Assembly (NCBI RefSeq): GCF_027286325.1
Contig: NZ_CP114588.1
Location: 2,443,317-2,507,316, forward strand
Direction: 5' to 3'
DNA: 64,000 bases
Source: Salinivibrio kushneri
GTDB lineage: Bacteria > Pseudomonadota > Gammaproteobacteria > Enterobacterales > Vibrionaceae
Below are positions 10,558 through 20,890 of this stretch, in pieces (the first letter of the stretch is position 1; each line of letters begins with the position of its first letter). Below the pieces are notes generated by a model that was not told the DNA's origin, made no database searches, and saw only the letters and a list, made by a program, of their open reading frames with translations. The position numbers were made by a program, and so were the translations under genes.

Positions 10558-11353
10558 AGTCCATCAAGGCCACCGTGCCAGAAAACGTTTCGGGCAAAAC
10601 TTCCTTAATGACCCTTATGTCATTGACGGTATTGTGTCAGCCATTAATCCCCAATCCGGCGAGAACTTGGTCGAGATTGGTCCAGGCCTCGGCGCGCTCA
10701 CTGAGCCGGTCACCGAGCAAGTCGATCACTTAAGCGTGGTTGAGCTTGACCGAGACCTTGCCGCGCGTTTGCGCAGTCACCCGTTCATGGGCCGTAAACT
10801 CACGGTGCATGAAGCCGATGCAATGGCATTTGATTTTGCCGAGCTTGCCAAGCAAGGCCCACTGCGGATTTTTGGCAACCTGCCATACAACGTCTCTACG
10901 CCGCTAATGTTCCATTTGTTTTCTTTTGCCGAGCAGGTGCAAGATATGCACTTTATGTTGCAAAAAGAAGTAGTGAATCGTCTAGCAGCCGGCCCTGGTA
11001 CCAAAGCGTACGGACGTCTTACCGTCATGGCACAATACTACTGCCAAGTGATCCCGGTATTGGAAGTGCCACCGAGTGCCTTTAAACCCGCACCGAAAGT
11101 GGACTCCGCGGTTGTGCGCTTAGTGCCACACAAAACCTTGCCACATCCGGTCACTAATTTGTCATGGTTAGAGCGTGTGTGTCGTGAAGGCTTTAATCAA
11201 CGCCGTAAAACCATACGTAACTGTTTTAAGTCATTGGTTAGTGTCGATACATTGACTGAGCTTGGTATCGACCCCAGCTTACGTCCTGAGCACATGACCT
11301 TGGCGCAGTTCTCCAGCTTGGCCAACTGGTTGGATGCCAATCACTCATCATAA
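10547..11353 (+). CDS. rsmA: 16S rRNA (adenine1518/1519-N6)-dimethyltransferase
   Basis: KsgA/RsmA dimethylates two adjacent adenines near the 3' end of 16S rRNA using S-adenosylmethionine, late in 30S assembly. 268 residues. Motifs: [11 protein letters not shown] at the N-terminus, the SAM-binding [12 protein letters not shown], and the catalytic [10 protein letters not shown]. Translationally overlapped with pdxA. Confidence 0.97.
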   Translation: MSDKVHQGHRARKRFGQNFLNDPYVIDGIVSAINPQSGENLVEIGPGLGALTEPVTEQVDHLSVVELDRDLAARLRSHPFMGRKLTVHEADAMAFDFAELAKQGPLRIFGNLPYNVSTPLMFHLFSFAEQVQDMHFMLQKEVVNRLAAGPGTKAYGRLTVMAQYYCQVIPVLEVPPSAFKPAPKVDSAVVRLVPHKTLPHPVTNLSWLERVCREGFNQRRKTIRNCFKSLVSVDTLTELGIDPSLRPEHMTLAQFSSLANWLDANHSS

Positions 11354-11367
11354 ACAGGAGCCTTGAT

Positions 11368-11751
11368 TTGCAAGCCACTGAACAATCGCAATTCGAGATT
11401 CACGTCGCGACACAATATGTGGAAGACCAATCTGAGCCTGACAATGAACGCTTTGTCTTCTCATACACGGTCACCATTGAAAACCGCGGTGACACCCCCG
11501 CACAGCTGATGCGAAGAAAATGGTTAATCACGGATGCCAACGGCAAAGAGCTAGAAATCGAAGGCGAGGGTGTGGTCGGCGAACAACCTAAGATTGCCGC
11601 CGGGGAAAAATATACCTATACCAGTGGCACCATCATTGAGACGCCTGTGGGTGTGATGCAAGGCTTTTATACCATGCAAGATCAAGACGATCAGTCGTTT
11701 AAGGTCGATATTGCACCGTTTCGTCTCGCGCTGCCAAACATTCTCCACTAA
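11368..11751 (+). CDS. apaG: ApaG family protein
   Basis: 127-residue fibronectin type III-like protein, linked by neighbourhood to ApaH; its biochemical role is not settled. The start is TTG at 11368, 7 bases after AGGAG, and no ATG exists at a position that fits the family N-terminus. Conserved segments: PDNERFVFSYTVTIEN, GEGVVGEQP, YTSGTIIETP and GVMQGFYTM. It sits 14 bases after rsmA and 17 bases before apaH. Confidence 0.93.
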   Translation: MQATEQSQFEIHVATQYVEDQSEPDNERFVFSYTVTIENRGDTPAQLMRRKWLITDANGKELEIEGEGVVGEQPKIAAGEKYTYTSGTIIETPVGVMQGFYTMQDQDDQSFKVDIAPFRLALPNILH

Positions 11752-11768
11752 TCCCAACAGGGAGGCAT

Positions 11769-12590
11769 ATGGCGACCTATCTTGTCGGGGATATCCATGG
11801 TTGTGAGCGCACATTACGTGCGCTTCTCACTCAGGTCGATTTTTCCCCAGATAAAGACATCTTGTACTCGGTTGGGGATTTGGTCGCACGCGGACCCGAT
11901 TCCCTCAGCGTGTTACGTTTCTTTTATCAACTCGGGGACGCAGCGCGCGTCGTCTTGGGTAACCACGACTTGCACTTGCTGGCGGTTGCTCACGGTATTA
12001 AGCCCGTTAAAGCCAAAGACAACACCCAATCTATTCTCGATGCGCCAGATAAAAAGGCGTTGCTTGGCTGGTTGTCTCAGCAGCCGCTTCTGATGGATGT
12101 CGCCGCGCCAGACGGTGGCTTTTTGCTGACCCATGCAGGCATTAGCCCGCAGTGGGACAAAAAGACCGCCATCGCCTGTGCCAATGAGGTAGAAGCGATA
12201 CTGCGCAGTGACGAGCAGCGCTGGTTGCTGGAAAACATGTATGCAGACAGCCCCGATCAGTGGGATCCATCGCTGAGCGGCCTTGACCGTTATCGCTATA
12301 TCATCAATAGCTTTACCCGCATGCGTTTTTGTTTCCCAGATGGTCGCCTGGACATGCAATGCAAGCTGCCGCCCAGCCAAGCGGCTGACAGCGGCTTATT
12401 ACCTTGGTTTGAAGTACCTGAGCGTCAACCACTTGATCAGGCGGTAGTTTTTGGCCATTGGGCGGCGTTAAATGGCACCATCCAGCCCAAGCTTTATGGG
12501 TTAGATACCGGGTGTGTCTGGGGCGGTACCCTCACGCTACTGCGTTGGGAAGACAAAGCTTGCTTTACCCTCCCGGCAGAAAAAGCGTGA
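11769..12590 (+). CDS. apaH: Bis(5'-nucleosyl)-tetraphosphatase, symmetrical
   Basis: Cleaves Ap4A symmetrically to two ADP and can remove Np4 RNA caps. The 273-residue metallophosphatase carries GDIHG, GDLVARGPDS and GNHDLHLL for the bimetal centre, and a later THAGI. ATG follows GGGAGG. It is the last gene of the rightward run; its stop is one base from the folA stop on the other strand, with no clear terminator between them. Confidence 0.97.
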   Translation: MATYLVGDIHGCERTLRALLTQVDFSPDKDILYSVGDLVARGPDSLSVLRFFYQLGDAARVVLGNHDLHLLAVAHGIKPVKAKDNTQSILDAPDKKALLGWLSQQPLLMDVAAPDGGFLLTHAGISPQWDKKTAIACANEVEAILRSDEQRWLLENMYADSPDQWDPSLSGLDRYRYIINSFTRMRFCFPDGRLDMQCKLPPSQAADSGLLPWFEVPERQPLDQAVVFGHWAALNGTIQPKLYGLDTGCVWGGTLTLLRWEDKACFTLPAEKA

Positions 12591-12591
12591 C

Positions 12592-13074
12592 CTAGGCGCG
12601 ATCCCAAACAGTAAAGGTAACAGGGTGGGCGTTTTTGTCATCCGCAGGGTGTGAGCCTACCTCTGTTTTCTTCCACCCTTCCCCCCATTGCGGGAAGCGG
12701 GTATCGCCGTCGACGTCAAGATCAATAAAGGTAAGATACAAGCGGTCAGCGCGGGGCAAAAACGCCTGATAAATGGTACCGCCACCAATCACCATGACCT
12801 CCTCATACTCGGCCACGGTTTCAAGCGCTTGCTCTGGCGAGCTCACCACTGTGACACCCTCTGGCTGAAAGTCAGGATCGCGACTGATCACAATATTCGG
12901 TCGTTTGGGCAGTGGGCGACCAATTGACTCAAAGGTTTTACGCCCCATCACCACAGGATGCCCTAAGGTCGTACGTTTAAACCACGCTAAATCCGCCGGT
13001 AAATGCCACGGCATTTGGTTGTTCTTGCCAATCACTCGGTCGTGTGCCATTGCAGCCACTAAACTGACGCGCAT
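12592..13074 (-). CDS. folA: Dihydrofolate reductase
   Basis: Reduces dihydrofolate to tetrahydrofolate with NADPH. 160 residues. The chromosomal FolA pattern is complete: MAHDRVIGKNNQMPWHLPAD, substrate Asp in LPADLAWFKR, VVMGRKTFESIGRPLPKR and the NADPH-binding VIGGGTIYQ. It follows yjjB by 17 bases on the same strand and may be co-transcribed with yjjP-yjjB. Confidence 0.97.
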   Translation of the reverse strand: MRVSLVAAMAHDRVIGKNNQMPWHLPADLAWFKRTTLGHPVVMGRKTFESIGRPLPKRPNIVISRDPDFQPEGVTVVSSPEQALETVAEYEEVMVIGGGTIYQAFLPRADRLYLTFIDLDVDGDTRFPQWGEGWKKTEVGSHPADDKNAHPVTFTVWDRA

Positions 13075-13091
13075 TACAGGTGCCCTTTTCC

Positions 13092-13568
13092 TTAAATCAC
13101 TGGACGGCGACGATAAAACAATAACCCCGGCATCGCAAGGCCAATGGCCAGTGCCGAGAGAATGAAGCCCGCGGTGGTCAGGTTTTCAATCAGGCTCGCC
13201 CAAAGCACCGGGCTATAACCTTGATTGTTGATGGTTACCAACGCAATCATCGCTTTAAACGCGTAAACGCCTGGGATCATCGGGATAATTGCTGCCACCG
13301 TAAACACCTTGGGATGCGCCAAAAAGCGTTGTGACCAGTAAACACCTAAAAAGCCAATCGTCGTCGCGCCTGCCAGCGTGGCCCACTCAATGGCGACACC
13401 AGACTCCATCAATAAAAAGCGTAAGCCATGGCCAACCGCGCCACCATAAGCACAATACTTAAGCGCTTTAACCGGCACATTGAACACTAATGCAAATCCC
13501 ACCGCGGGGATCATGGCAAAGAACATGTCTTCTAGTAAGGCGAGCAATAAACTCATAACCACCCCCAT
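13092..13568 (-). CDS. yjjB: ThrE-type exporter, small subunit YjjB
   Basis: 158-residue membrane protein (DUF3815, the C-terminal half of ThrE) with about four to five hydrophobic segments. It aligns end to end with E. coli YjjB, including LLALxxDMxxAxIPAVGFAxVFNVP and HPKVFTVAAxIPMxPG. In E. coli YjjP and YjjB act together in organic-acid (succinate) export; the fused ThrE exports threonine and serine. The substrate here is open. The start lies 16 bases inside yjjP, indicating coupled translation. Confidence 0.9.
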   Translation of the reverse strand: MGVVMSLLLALLEDMFFAMIPAVGFALVFNVPVKALKYCAYGGAVGHGLRFLLMESGVAIEWATLAGATTIGFLGVYWSQRFLAHPKVFTVAAIIPMIPGVYAFKAMIALVTINNQGYSPVLWASLIENLTTAGFILSALAIGLAMPGLLFYRRRPVI

Positions 13569-14332
13569 GCTCCCACCAAATTCATTGCGCCGACAATACC
13601 CAGTGCCGTCGCCAAAGTGAGCAAGGATGCCATCGTCCAGCGAGCGATCCCCATATCAACAAAGCCTTTAACCATGTCTGATACCGCATTGATCAATGGG
13701 TATCCAGGTACCAACATCAACACCGACGACGCCATGATGAGGAAGGGTTCATTCCCCCAATGCATAATGGTGCCCACACTGGACATCAAGGTTGTGACCA
13801 TCGCTGTGACGGCAAAGGTGAGAAGCGGATTGAAGTGACGATGGGCAATCAACTGGCGCACTCGCATGCCGGTAGCAGACGCCATAAACGTGAGTGCAAA
13901 CACCACCGCATCGCCGCCAGCTAATCGACTGAAAGCTGCACATGACAAGCCTATCATCCCCACCACCAGCCAAGGTGGGTAACGAAAGGGCTCGATACGG
14001 CTTAAGCGCTTGCGCACCGCTAAGGCATCGAGGATCCCTTTTTCGGCCAAAATGACCGTGCGTTGGATATCGGTCACCACTTTCATGTTGATCCCGCGAT
14101 CGGGACAACGTCTGGCGGTGGTAATGCAATGCCCTTGGCTGAGCGTGGTGACCACTAAGGAGCTCGCCGATAACGCCAGCTCAACGCTATCGAGTCCTAG
14201 CGCTCGCCCTAAGCGAATGCTTACATCGCTGACGAGCTTACTTTCCGCGCCATGCTGTAACAGTCGCTGCCCCACTTCAATCACTAAACGCGATATGGCC
14301 CGTTGCTCTGGCTCGGTTAACCGCTTTCCCAC
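13553..14332 (-). CDS. yjjP: ThrE-type exporter, large subunit YjjP
   Basis: 259-residue protein (DUF1212): soluble N-terminal part with the family pattern LLQHGAESKLVSDVSIRLGRALGLDSVE and DRGINMKVVTDIQR, then about five membrane segments with LVPGYPLINAVSDMVKG. It overlaps yjjB. An IS3-family element lies 106 bases upstream of its start, so the native promoter may be shortened and transcription could partly depend on the element. Confidence 0.9.
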   Translation of the reverse strand: MGKRLTEPEQRAISRLVIEVGQRLLQHGAESKLVSDVSIRLGRALGLDSVELALSASSLVVTTLSQGHCITTARRCPDRGINMKVVTDIQRTVILAEKGILDALAVRKRLSRIEPFRYPPWLVVGMIGLSCAAFSRLAGGDAVVFALTFMASATGMRVRQLIAHRHFNPLLTFAVTAMVTTLMSSVGTIMHWGNEPFLIMASSVLMLVPGYPLINAVSDMVKGFVDMGIARWTMASLLTLATALGIVGAMNLVGAWGWL

Positions 14333-14435
14333 CTTAAAAATCCCTCTTCAATTGTGCTTCTCTGCTCGCAGTATTCACCACCGACTCGTCACGGTCTTTG
14401 ATGCAAATAAAGTTGCGATCAGATTATCGCCAAAT

Positions 14436-14463
14436 CGGTGTCTCGTCCTAAAATAGGTTGACA
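14436..14463. repeat. IS left end: target duplication and terminal inverted repeat
   Basis: CGG duplication at 14436-14438, then the terminal repeat beginning TGTCTCGTCCTAAAATAGG. This end lies downstream of the transposase genes. Confidence 0.85.
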
Positions 14464-14467
14464 GTTT

Positions 14468-15235
14468 TTAGGCCAGCTCCAGTAGCTGGCCTTTTCTATT
14501 ATGCACCTGATTGGGGGTTGTCATACTTAAACTCAGGTGCGGTCTCATTTCGTTGTATATCGCTATCGATTCTTTTACCAGTACTTTCAGCTCTGCCAGT
14601 GTCTTACACCGGTACAGTAAAAACTCCTGCTTCAGTATGCCATTGATTCTTTCCGCTAACGCGTTTTGGTAGCAATCATAACCATCCGTCATCGACGACT
14701 GGATTTGACTCTCCTGTAACGCATTCTGATAAACGGCTGAGCAGTATTGCGAACCTCGGTCTGAGTGATGTACCGCATTGCCGATATAGCGCTTATCTTT
14801 GACGGCCATTTTCAGCGCTTTCACTACATTGTCTACTTTCATATCTTCGCTCACGTGATAACCCACTATCTTGCGTGAACTGGCATCGGTCACCAGTGAC
14901 AGGTAATGCACACCTTGGTCTGATTCAACATAAGTTATGTCGCTAACCAGTACATGCGCAGCATCATGTAGTCCGTCTTCTTTTAGCAGGTTAGGATGTT
15001 TCTTCATCCAGTGCTTACTACACGTTGTTTTTGTGTAGCTTTTCTTGGGTCTAACCAGTAAACCTTCACTTTTCAGATAGCTAAAAAACCCGTCTCGCCC
15101 TAGTTTAATGCCATGTTCAACTAGCTTGGGCTTTACCAACGCGTAGAGCTTACGCGCCCCTAACCTCGGCATATATTTACGCCAGTATTGGACCCAGTCT
15201 TTGATGATTGATAGTTCAGCTCTTCGGCTTTCCAT
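14468..15235 (-). CDS. IS3-family transposase OrfB (DDE integrase domain)
   Basis: Retroviral-integrase-type catalytic subunit. The DDE residues are visible in VSDITYV, HSDRGSQYCS and NALAERINGILKQE. The ATG at 15235 gives 255 residues, but the same frame stays open upstream to at least position 15320 (reading KLASACRAAGVSRQGVYQAV, a typical OrfB N-terminus). The active product is therefore probably an OrfAB fusion of about 410 residues made by -1 frameshifting near 15310. Confidence 0.92.
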   Translation of the reverse strand: MESRRAELSIIKDWVQYWRKYMPRLGARKLYALVKPKLVEHGIKLGRDGFFSYLKSEGLLVRPKKSYTKTTCSKHWMKKHPNLLKEDGLHDAAHVLVSDITYVESDQGVHYLSLVTDASSRKIVGYHVSEDMKVDNVVKALKMAVKDKRYIGNAVHHSDRGSQYCSAVYQNALQESQIQSSMTDGYDCYQNALAERINGILKQEFLLYRCKTLAELKVLVKESIAIYNEMRPHLSLSMTTPNQVHNRKGQLLELA

Positions 15236-15294
15236 TCGAGCAACGGCTTGGTAGACACCTTGTCGAGAAACGCCTGCGGCACGACATGCCGACG

Positions 15295-15696
15295 CTAACT
15301 TGATTTTGCTTTTGGCTTTGGCTTGCCAGATGTACCGGATAAGTACTTTTTTCTGAGGCCGGCTCCGTACTCATTGTCCATGATATCGACCATACCGTTG
15401 AGGATTTGGTTACGCAGTTTCTCTTCGGCTAACTCACGCTCAAGGCGCTTGATAGTTTCGGCTGGGGTTTCTTTTGAATGTGGCATAAGGGGATGCTGAA
15501 ATGGTTTCGACCAATCGAGTCTACCATGTTTTCTGAGCCAGACGAGCACCGTTGAGCGGCCCTGAATACCAAAACGGGCTTGCGCTTGTTTGTAGGTCAT
15601 TTCACCTTTTTCAACACGCTCAACAACGCCTAATTTAAAGGCTAAGGTGTAATCACGTTGCGTACGCTTACGGCTTGAGTTACTTGATGTTGTCAT
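15295..15696 (-). CDS. IS3-family transposase OrfA (DNA-binding)
   Basis: 133 residues with an N-terminal helix-turn-helix (DYTLAFKLGVVERVEKGEMTYKQAQARFG) that recognises the terminal repeats, and a coiled segment (AETIKRLERELAEEKLRNQILNGM) for multimerisation. The C-terminus is Lys/Pro rich over the A_AAA_G slip site, where ribosomes can shift into the OrfB frame. ATG is preceded by AGAGGA. Confidence 0.9.
   Translation of the reverse strand: MTTSSNSSRKRTQRDYTLAFKLGVVERVEKGEMTYKQAQARFGIQGRSTVLVWLRKHGRLDWSKPFQHPLMPHSKETPAETIKRLERELAEEKLRNQILNGMVDIMDNEYGAGLRKKYLSGTSGKPKPKAKSS
15302..15315 (-). promoter_or_regulatory. Candidate -1 frameshift site of the IS
   Basis: On the coding strand the orfA frame reads CCA AAA GCA AAA TCA, giving an A_AAA_G slippery string followed by a second AAA. 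OrfB lies in the -1 frame and is open across this point. No stimulatory structure was worked out. Confidence 0.6.
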
Positions 15697-15712
15697 AAAG
15701 AAGTCCTCTTTA

Positions 15713-15740
15713 TGTCAACGTATTTCAGGACGGGACACGG
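15713..15740. repeat. IS right end: terminal inverted repeat and target duplication
   Basis: Read inward on the minus strand the end begins TGTCCCGTCCTGAAATACG, matching the other end with three mismatches; the CGG duplication follows at 15738-15740. Confidence 0.85.
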
Positions 15741-15744
15741 GCAT

Positions 15745-15772
15745 AAAAAAAGCCGCTACAGGCGTAACGGCT
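15745..15772 (-). terminator. Intrinsic terminator of obgE
   Basis: On the minus strand AGCCGTTAC pairs with GTAGCGGCT (one G-T pair) around GCCT, followed by T7. The IS lies immediately beyond it. Confidence 0.85.
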
Positions 15773-15780
15773 TATTAGGA

Positions 15781-17001
<1,221 letters not shown>

Positions 17002-17106
17002 TTAGTGAATGGCGATCTTATCGATCTTAGGATCATTTTTCTGCTTTGACCGACTTTCTGCGCTGCTCTATCAAACGCTCACTGACCGGTGATCACCAGA
17101 CACAAT

Positions 17107-17132
17107 AAAAAGCCCCGCCAAAAGGCAGGGCT
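17107..17132 (-). terminator. Intrinsic terminator after rpmA
   Basis: On the minus strand AGCCCTGCC pairs with GGCGGGGCT (one wobble) around TTTT, followed by TTTTATTG. Confidence 0.8.
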
Positions 17133-17157
17133 TCAGAAATTCGCTTGGCGTTGAAGC

Positions 17158-17415
17158 TTATTCAGCTTCGATAGTAACGAATTTACGGTTATGACGACCT
17201 TTGGTCTCAAATTTCACTTTGCCATCAGACAGAGCGAATAGAGTGTGGTCTTTACCGCAACCTACGTTATTGCCTGCGTGGAATTTAGTACCACGTTGAC
17301 GAACGATGATGTTACCTGCTAGTACAGACTCACCACCGAAGCGTTTAACACCTAGGCGTTTACTTTCTGAATCGCGGCCGTTTTTAGTAGAACCGCCAGC
17401 TTTTTTGTGTGCCAT
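17158..17415 (-). CDS. rpmA: 50S ribosomal protein L27
   Basis: 85 residues. L27 reaches the peptidyl-transferase centre with its N-terminal tail. The start [19 protein letters not shown] and the core [25 protein letters not shown] are typical. GAGAGAGAAGAG provides the ribosome-binding site. It follows rplU by 18 bases in the conserved rplU-rpmA operon. Confidence 0.98.
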   Translation of the reverse strand: MAHKKAGGSTKNGRDSESKRLGVKRFGGESVLAGNIIVRQRGTKFHAGNNVGCGKDHTLFALSDGKVKFETKGRHNRKFVTIEAE

Positions 17416-17433
17416 CTCTTCTCTCTCCTACTC

Positions 17434-17745
17434 TTAAGCGCTGATGCCAGTGATTTTGACTTCAGTGAACCACTGACGGTGGCCCATGTGCTTGCGAGAA
17501 TGTTTACGACGACGGAACTTAACGATATTCACTTTATCGCCGCGACCGTGAGTAACAACTTCTGCTGTCACTTTTGCACCGCTAACAAAAGGCGCGCCAA
17601 CTTTAACGTCTTCGCCGTTTGCCACTAGCAATACTTTGTCAAGTTCTACACTTGCGCCAGTTTCAACGTCTAGCTTTTCCAAGCGAATAGTCTGGCCTTC
17701 GCTTACTCGGTGTTGCTTACCACCACTTTGGAAAACTGCGTACAT
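17434..17745 (-). CDS. rplU: 50S ribosomal protein L21
   Basis: 103-residue 23S rRNA-binding protein with [14 protein letters not shown] at the start and [16 protein letters not shown] near the C-terminus. First gene of rplU-rpmA, read from a strong promoter at 17826-17854; GGAG lies upstream of ATG. Confidence 0.98.
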   Translation of the reverse strand: MYAVFQSGGKQHRVSEGQTIRLEKLDVETGASVELDKVLLVANGEDVKVGAPFVSGAKVTAEVVTHGRGDKVNIVKFRRRKHSRKHMGHRQWFTEVKITGISA

Positions 17746-17825
17746 GTTTTACTCCGCATTTCCGCACGGCCTGCTGCATTATTGAGCAACAAGGGGTGCG
17801 CATATAATTCATCAATAGGGCGCGA

Positions 17826-17854
17826 ATTCTACGGCAGAAATTGATTTGAGGCAA
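17826..17854 (-). promoter_or_regulatory. Sigma-70 promoter of rplU-rpmA
   Basis: On the minus strand TTGCCT, a 17-base spacer, then TAGAAT, about 80 bases before the rplU start. A short leader follows; no ribosomal-protein binding structure was recognised in it. Confidence 0.65.
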
Positions 17855-18112
17855 GAGGGGAAAGCAAGAAAATTGGTGAAAAGGTGCTCAGCATTAATTC
17901 CCGCACATTTTCCCTGTGCGAGCGCTATCTCGTCGCCTGTCATCTGGTGTACTATGCGAAGCTAAATACCCGCTCTGGTGCCGATACTGACGAAGGTTTC
18001 ACGCTATTCTGAACGTATTAACGTGCAATATTTCGCCTCTTGCTACTAGTAAGTTGTGATTTATTTCGTGAGCTCGGCAGGCAAGTAACTAGGACAACGC
18101 CCGGATATATTC
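17855..18112. other. Intergenic region between rplU promoter and ispB
   Basis: About 260 bases without a gene. It must hold the ispB promoter. A small hairpin (CGCACA and TGTGCG) is present near 17910, and TACTAT near 17952 could be a -10 box, but no -35 pairs well with it. Confidence 0.4.
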
Positions 18113-19084
18113 ATGGATTTCAAATCAATCCAAGCCTTAATTAGTGATGACATGGCGCAGGTCGACCAAAAGATCCTCGCCCAGCTAAACTCTGATGTCG
18201 CGCTAATCAATCAGCTCGGCTTTTACATCGTTAACAGCGGTGGCAAGCGACTGCGCCCGATGCTGGCAGTATTAGCCGCTCGTGCCCTCGGCTATGACGG
18301 TGACAAACACACCACAGCCGCCGCGTTTATTGAGTTCATTCACACCGCTACCTTGCTCCATGATGACGTGGTCGATGAATCGGACTTGCGCCGTGGCAAT
18401 GCAACCGCCAATGCCTTGTTTGGTAATGCGGCTAGTGTCTTGGTCGGTGATTACATTTACACCCGCTCTTTTCAAATGATGACCAGCCTGCGCTCGTTAC
18501 GCATTCTGGATTTAATGAGTGAGGCCACCAATGTGATTGCCGAAGGGGAAGTATTACAGCTTATGAACTGTAACGACCCTGACACCACTGAGACCAGTTA
18601 CATGCAGGTTATCTACTCCAAAACCGCGCGCTTGTTTGAATCTGCCACCCAGATTGGCGCGATTCTCAACGAAGCAGACGCAGACATGGAGAAAGCCCTC
18701 CAAGACTATGGGCGTTACCTCGGGACGGCGTTCCAGTTAATTGATGACGTGATTGACTACACCAGTGCTGACGATGAAATGGGCAAGCAAACGGGTGATG
18801 ATCTGGCAGAAGGCAAACCGACGTTACCTTTGCTGCACGCGATGCAACACGGCTCAGAAGCAGAATCAGCAATGATTCGTACCGCCATTGAAAAAGGCAA
18901 TGGCCGCGATAAACTCGAGGCGATTCTAGCTTGTATGGACGCTTGCGGCTCACTGGCTTATACGCGAACGCGTGCCGAGCAAGAATCAGAAAAAGCTATC
19001 CGTGCGCTCGATATACTGCCAGAGACCCCTTATAAACAAGCCTTAGTGGCATTGGCGCTTTTAGCGGTTGACCGCAACACCTAA
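18113..19084 (+). CDS. ispB: Octaprenyl diphosphate synthase
   Basis: Trans-prenyltransferase that extends farnesyl diphosphate with isopentenyl units to make the ubiquinone side chain. 323 residues. First aspartate-rich motif LLHDDVVDESD (about residues 82-92) and second QLIDDVIDYTSADDE (about 208-222). N-terminus resembles E. coli IspB. Divergent from rplU, the usual arrangement. Confidence 0.96.
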   Translation: MDFKSIQALISDDMAQVDQKILAQLNSDVALINQLGFYIVNSGGKRLRPMLAVLAARALGYDGDKHTTAAAFIEFIHTATLLHDDVVDESDLRRGNATANALFGNAASVLVGDYIYTRSFQMMTSLRSLRILDLMSEATNVIAEGEVLQLMNCNDPDTTETSYMQVIYSKTARLFESATQIGAILNEADADMEKALQDYGRYLGTAFQLIDDVIDYTSADDEMGKQTGDDLAEGKPTLPLLHAMQHGSEAESAMIRTAIEKGNGRDKLEAILACMDACGSLAYTRTRAEQESEKAIRALDILPETPYKQALVALALLAVDRNT

Positions 19085-19120
19085 ATCAATCGAAGCAGAA
19101 GCACTTCCGCCAAACTAAAA

Positions 19121-19142
19121 AGCGGCGCTGTTGCGCCGCTTT
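19121..19142. terminator. Bidirectional terminator between ispB and mdh
   Basis: AGCGGCGC and GCGCCGCT form an 8-pair stem around TGTT, with A-rich sequence on the left and TT on the right, between two convergent genes. Confidence 0.75.
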
Positions 19143-19164
19143 CCTCACGAGAGTCGAATACCTA

Positions 19165-20103
19165 CTATTTGGCCGCGAACTCTTCACCCATTTTGATATC
19201 TTTACGCAGCGTTTCTAGCATCTTGTCCATCGCTTGTTGCTCAAACGCGCTCAGCTCACCGATGCTCAAGATTTCTTCCACACCGTTTTTGCCCAGACGC
19301 ACGGGTTGAGCGAAGAAGCGGGCGTGCTGACCGTCGCCTTCCACGTAAGCACATTCCACCACGTTTGATTCACCTTGCAGGGCACGCACCAGCGATAGGC
19401 CAAAGCGACATGCTGCCTGACCCATTGACAAGGTTGCGGAACCGCCACCGGCTTTAGCTTCTACCACTTCGGTGCCGGCGTTTTGAATGCGTGGTGTCAA
19501 GGCTTCCACTTCTTCTTGGCTGAATGTCACGCCTTTTACTTGCGACAATAACGGCAGAATCGTCACGCCTGAGTGGCCTCCGATAACAGGGATCGACACC
19601 TCACGTGGATCCATCCCTTTCAGCTCACCGATAAAGGCTTCAGAGCGGATCACATCCAATGTCGTGACGCCAAACAATTTGTTTTTGTCATACACGCCTT
19701 TTGCTTTCAGCACGTCAGCGGCAATCGCCACCGTGGTATTGACCGGGTTTGTAATGATACCCACACACGCTTTTGGACACACATCAGCAATTTTTTCCGC
19801 CAATGATTTAACAATGCCCGCGTTCACATTGAACAAATCAGAGCGATCCATACCCGGCTTACGGGCCACACCCGCAGAGATCAGTACCACGTCAGCCCCT
19901 TCCAGCGCTGGCGTTGGGTCTTCGCCGCTATAGCCTTTAATGGTGACCGGCGTAGGGATGTGACTCAAGTCAACCGCCACCCCTGGGGTGACAGGTGCAA
20001 TATCGTACAAAGCCAAGTCGGAACCGGCTGGTAAGTTGTTTTTTAGCAGTAGGGCTAGAGCCTGGCCAATGCCTCCCGCGGCGCCAATCACAGCAACTTT
20101 CAT
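19165..20103 (-). CDS. mdh: Malate dehydrogenase
   Basis: NAD-dependent TCA-cycle enzyme. 312 residues as in E. coli. NAD site [14 protein letters not shown], substrate arginine loop [16 protein letters not shown], catalytic His in [25 protein letters not shown] precedes ATG. Divergent from argR, an arrangement conserved in Vibrio and enterics. Confidence 0.98.
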   Translation of the reverse strand: MKVAVIGAAGGIGQALALLLKNNLPAGSDLALYDIAPVTPGVAVDLSHIPTPVTIKGYSGEDPTPALEGADVVLISAGVARKPGMDRSDLFNVNAGIVKSLAEKIADVCPKACVGIITNPVNTTVAIAADVLKAKGVYDKNKLFGVTTLDVIRSEAFIGELKGMDPREVSIPVIGGHSGVTILPLLSQVKGVTFSQEEVEALTPRIQNAGTEVVEAKAGGGSATLSMGQAACRFGLSLVRALQGESNVVECAYVEGDGQHARFFAQPVRLGKNGVEEILSIGELSAFEQQAMDKMLETLRKDIKMGEEFAAK

Positions 20104-20409
20104 GTCGTTCTCCTTTCGATATTTCTTATAGTCCGGATCCGGTCCGGCTTCTGTTCGGGCACAAATCGCCCATCAATGGTGCGAACTGTTGCTTCATCAT
20201 ATGCCTGCCCCTACCCCCACTCAAGCCTCAGGCGGTGATGATCAGCCTAAGCTCTCATTTTTTCGCTCTCCCTTGCGCGCCGCGTTTACTTGGTTTTGCG
20301 TCTCTTCTTCGCAACAGTGATATTGTCGCCATTTTACACCCTCGGTGATTGCCCCTTGCTGCATGTATATGCAAAATAGCCACTCGTTTGTCATTGCGAG
20401 TCTGCCGTC
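20104..20409. other. Divergent mdh/argR regulatory region
   Basis: 306 non-coding bases that must hold both promoters. Apart from the ARG-box-like site at 20360 no element was convincing. CRP or ArcA sites, known for E. coli mdh, were not recognised by eye. Confidence 0.5.
20360..20373. promoter_or_regulatory. ARG-box-like operator upstream of argR
   Basis: TGCATGTATATGCA is a perfect TGCAT/ATGCA dyad with a 4-base centre, fitting the general ArgR half-site TGMAT...ATKCA. It lies 36 bases before the argR start, suggesting autoregulation as in E. coli. Only one box is visible, whereas strong targets usually have two. Confidence 0.55.
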
Positions 20410-20880
20410 ATGCGTAACTCAGAAAAACAAGATCAATTGGTTCGAGCGTTTAAAGCGATCCTCAAAGAAGAAAAATTCAGTTCTCAGGGTGAGATTGTCG
20501 AAGCCCTACGTGCTCAAGGATTTGAGGGCATCAACCAGTCGAAAGTATCACGCATGTTGACCAAATTCGGCGCGGTGCGAACACGCAACGCCAAAATGGA
20601 AATGGTCTACTGCTTACCGATCGAACTCGGCGTTCCCACTACCGGCAGCGCCTTGCGTGAGTTGGTGATGGAAATCGACTATAACGAGGCTGTGGTAGTG
20701 ATCCATACAGGGCCAGGGGCGGCGCAACTGATCGCTCGCCTACTTGACTCTCTGGGCAAGGCCGAAGGCATCCTGGGCGCCGTAGCCGGAGACGACACCA
20801 TCTTTATCACGCCCACCCGCGGTACCAGCACGGAAGCCTTATTTGAGGCCGTGTGCGATCTGTTTGAATATCATTATTGA
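20410..20880 (+). CDS. argR: Arginine repressor
   Basis: 156-residue hexameric repressor of arginine synthesis. The winged helix-turn-helix ([45 protein letters not shown]) is followed by the arginine-binding oligomerisation domain with [13 protein letters not shown] and [15 protein letters not shown] hairpin without T-tract follows the stop. Confidence 0.97.
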   Translation: MRNSEKQDQLVRAFKAILKEEKFSSQGEIVEALRAQGFEGINQSKVSRMLTKFGAVRTRNAKMEMVYCLPIELGVPTTGSALRELVMEIDYNEAVVVIHTGPGAAQLIARLLDSLGKAEGILGAVAGDDTIFITPTRGTSTEALFEAVCDLFEYHY

Positions 20881-20890
20881 TTACCCTATC

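Larger units (their letters stand above)
14439..15737 (-). mobile_element. IS3-family insertion sequence, apparently complete
   Basis: 1,299-bp element with 25-base imperfect terminal inverted repeats (14439-14463 and 15713-15737, 22 of 25 matching, ends TG...CA). A 3-bp direct repeat CGG flanks it (14436-14438 and 15738-15740). It carries orfA and orfB in overlapping frames with a candidate -1 slip site, the IS3-family layout. It inserted 7 bases after the T-tract of the obgE terminator, disrupting no gene. Intact repeats and open frames suggest a recent, possibly mobile copy. The exact IS name is not recognised. Confidence 0.93.

Noticed and set aside
13553..14332. Frameshifted single ThrE gene
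   Set aside because: Separate YjjP and YjjB subunits are the normal arrangement in gammaproteobacteria, each full length.
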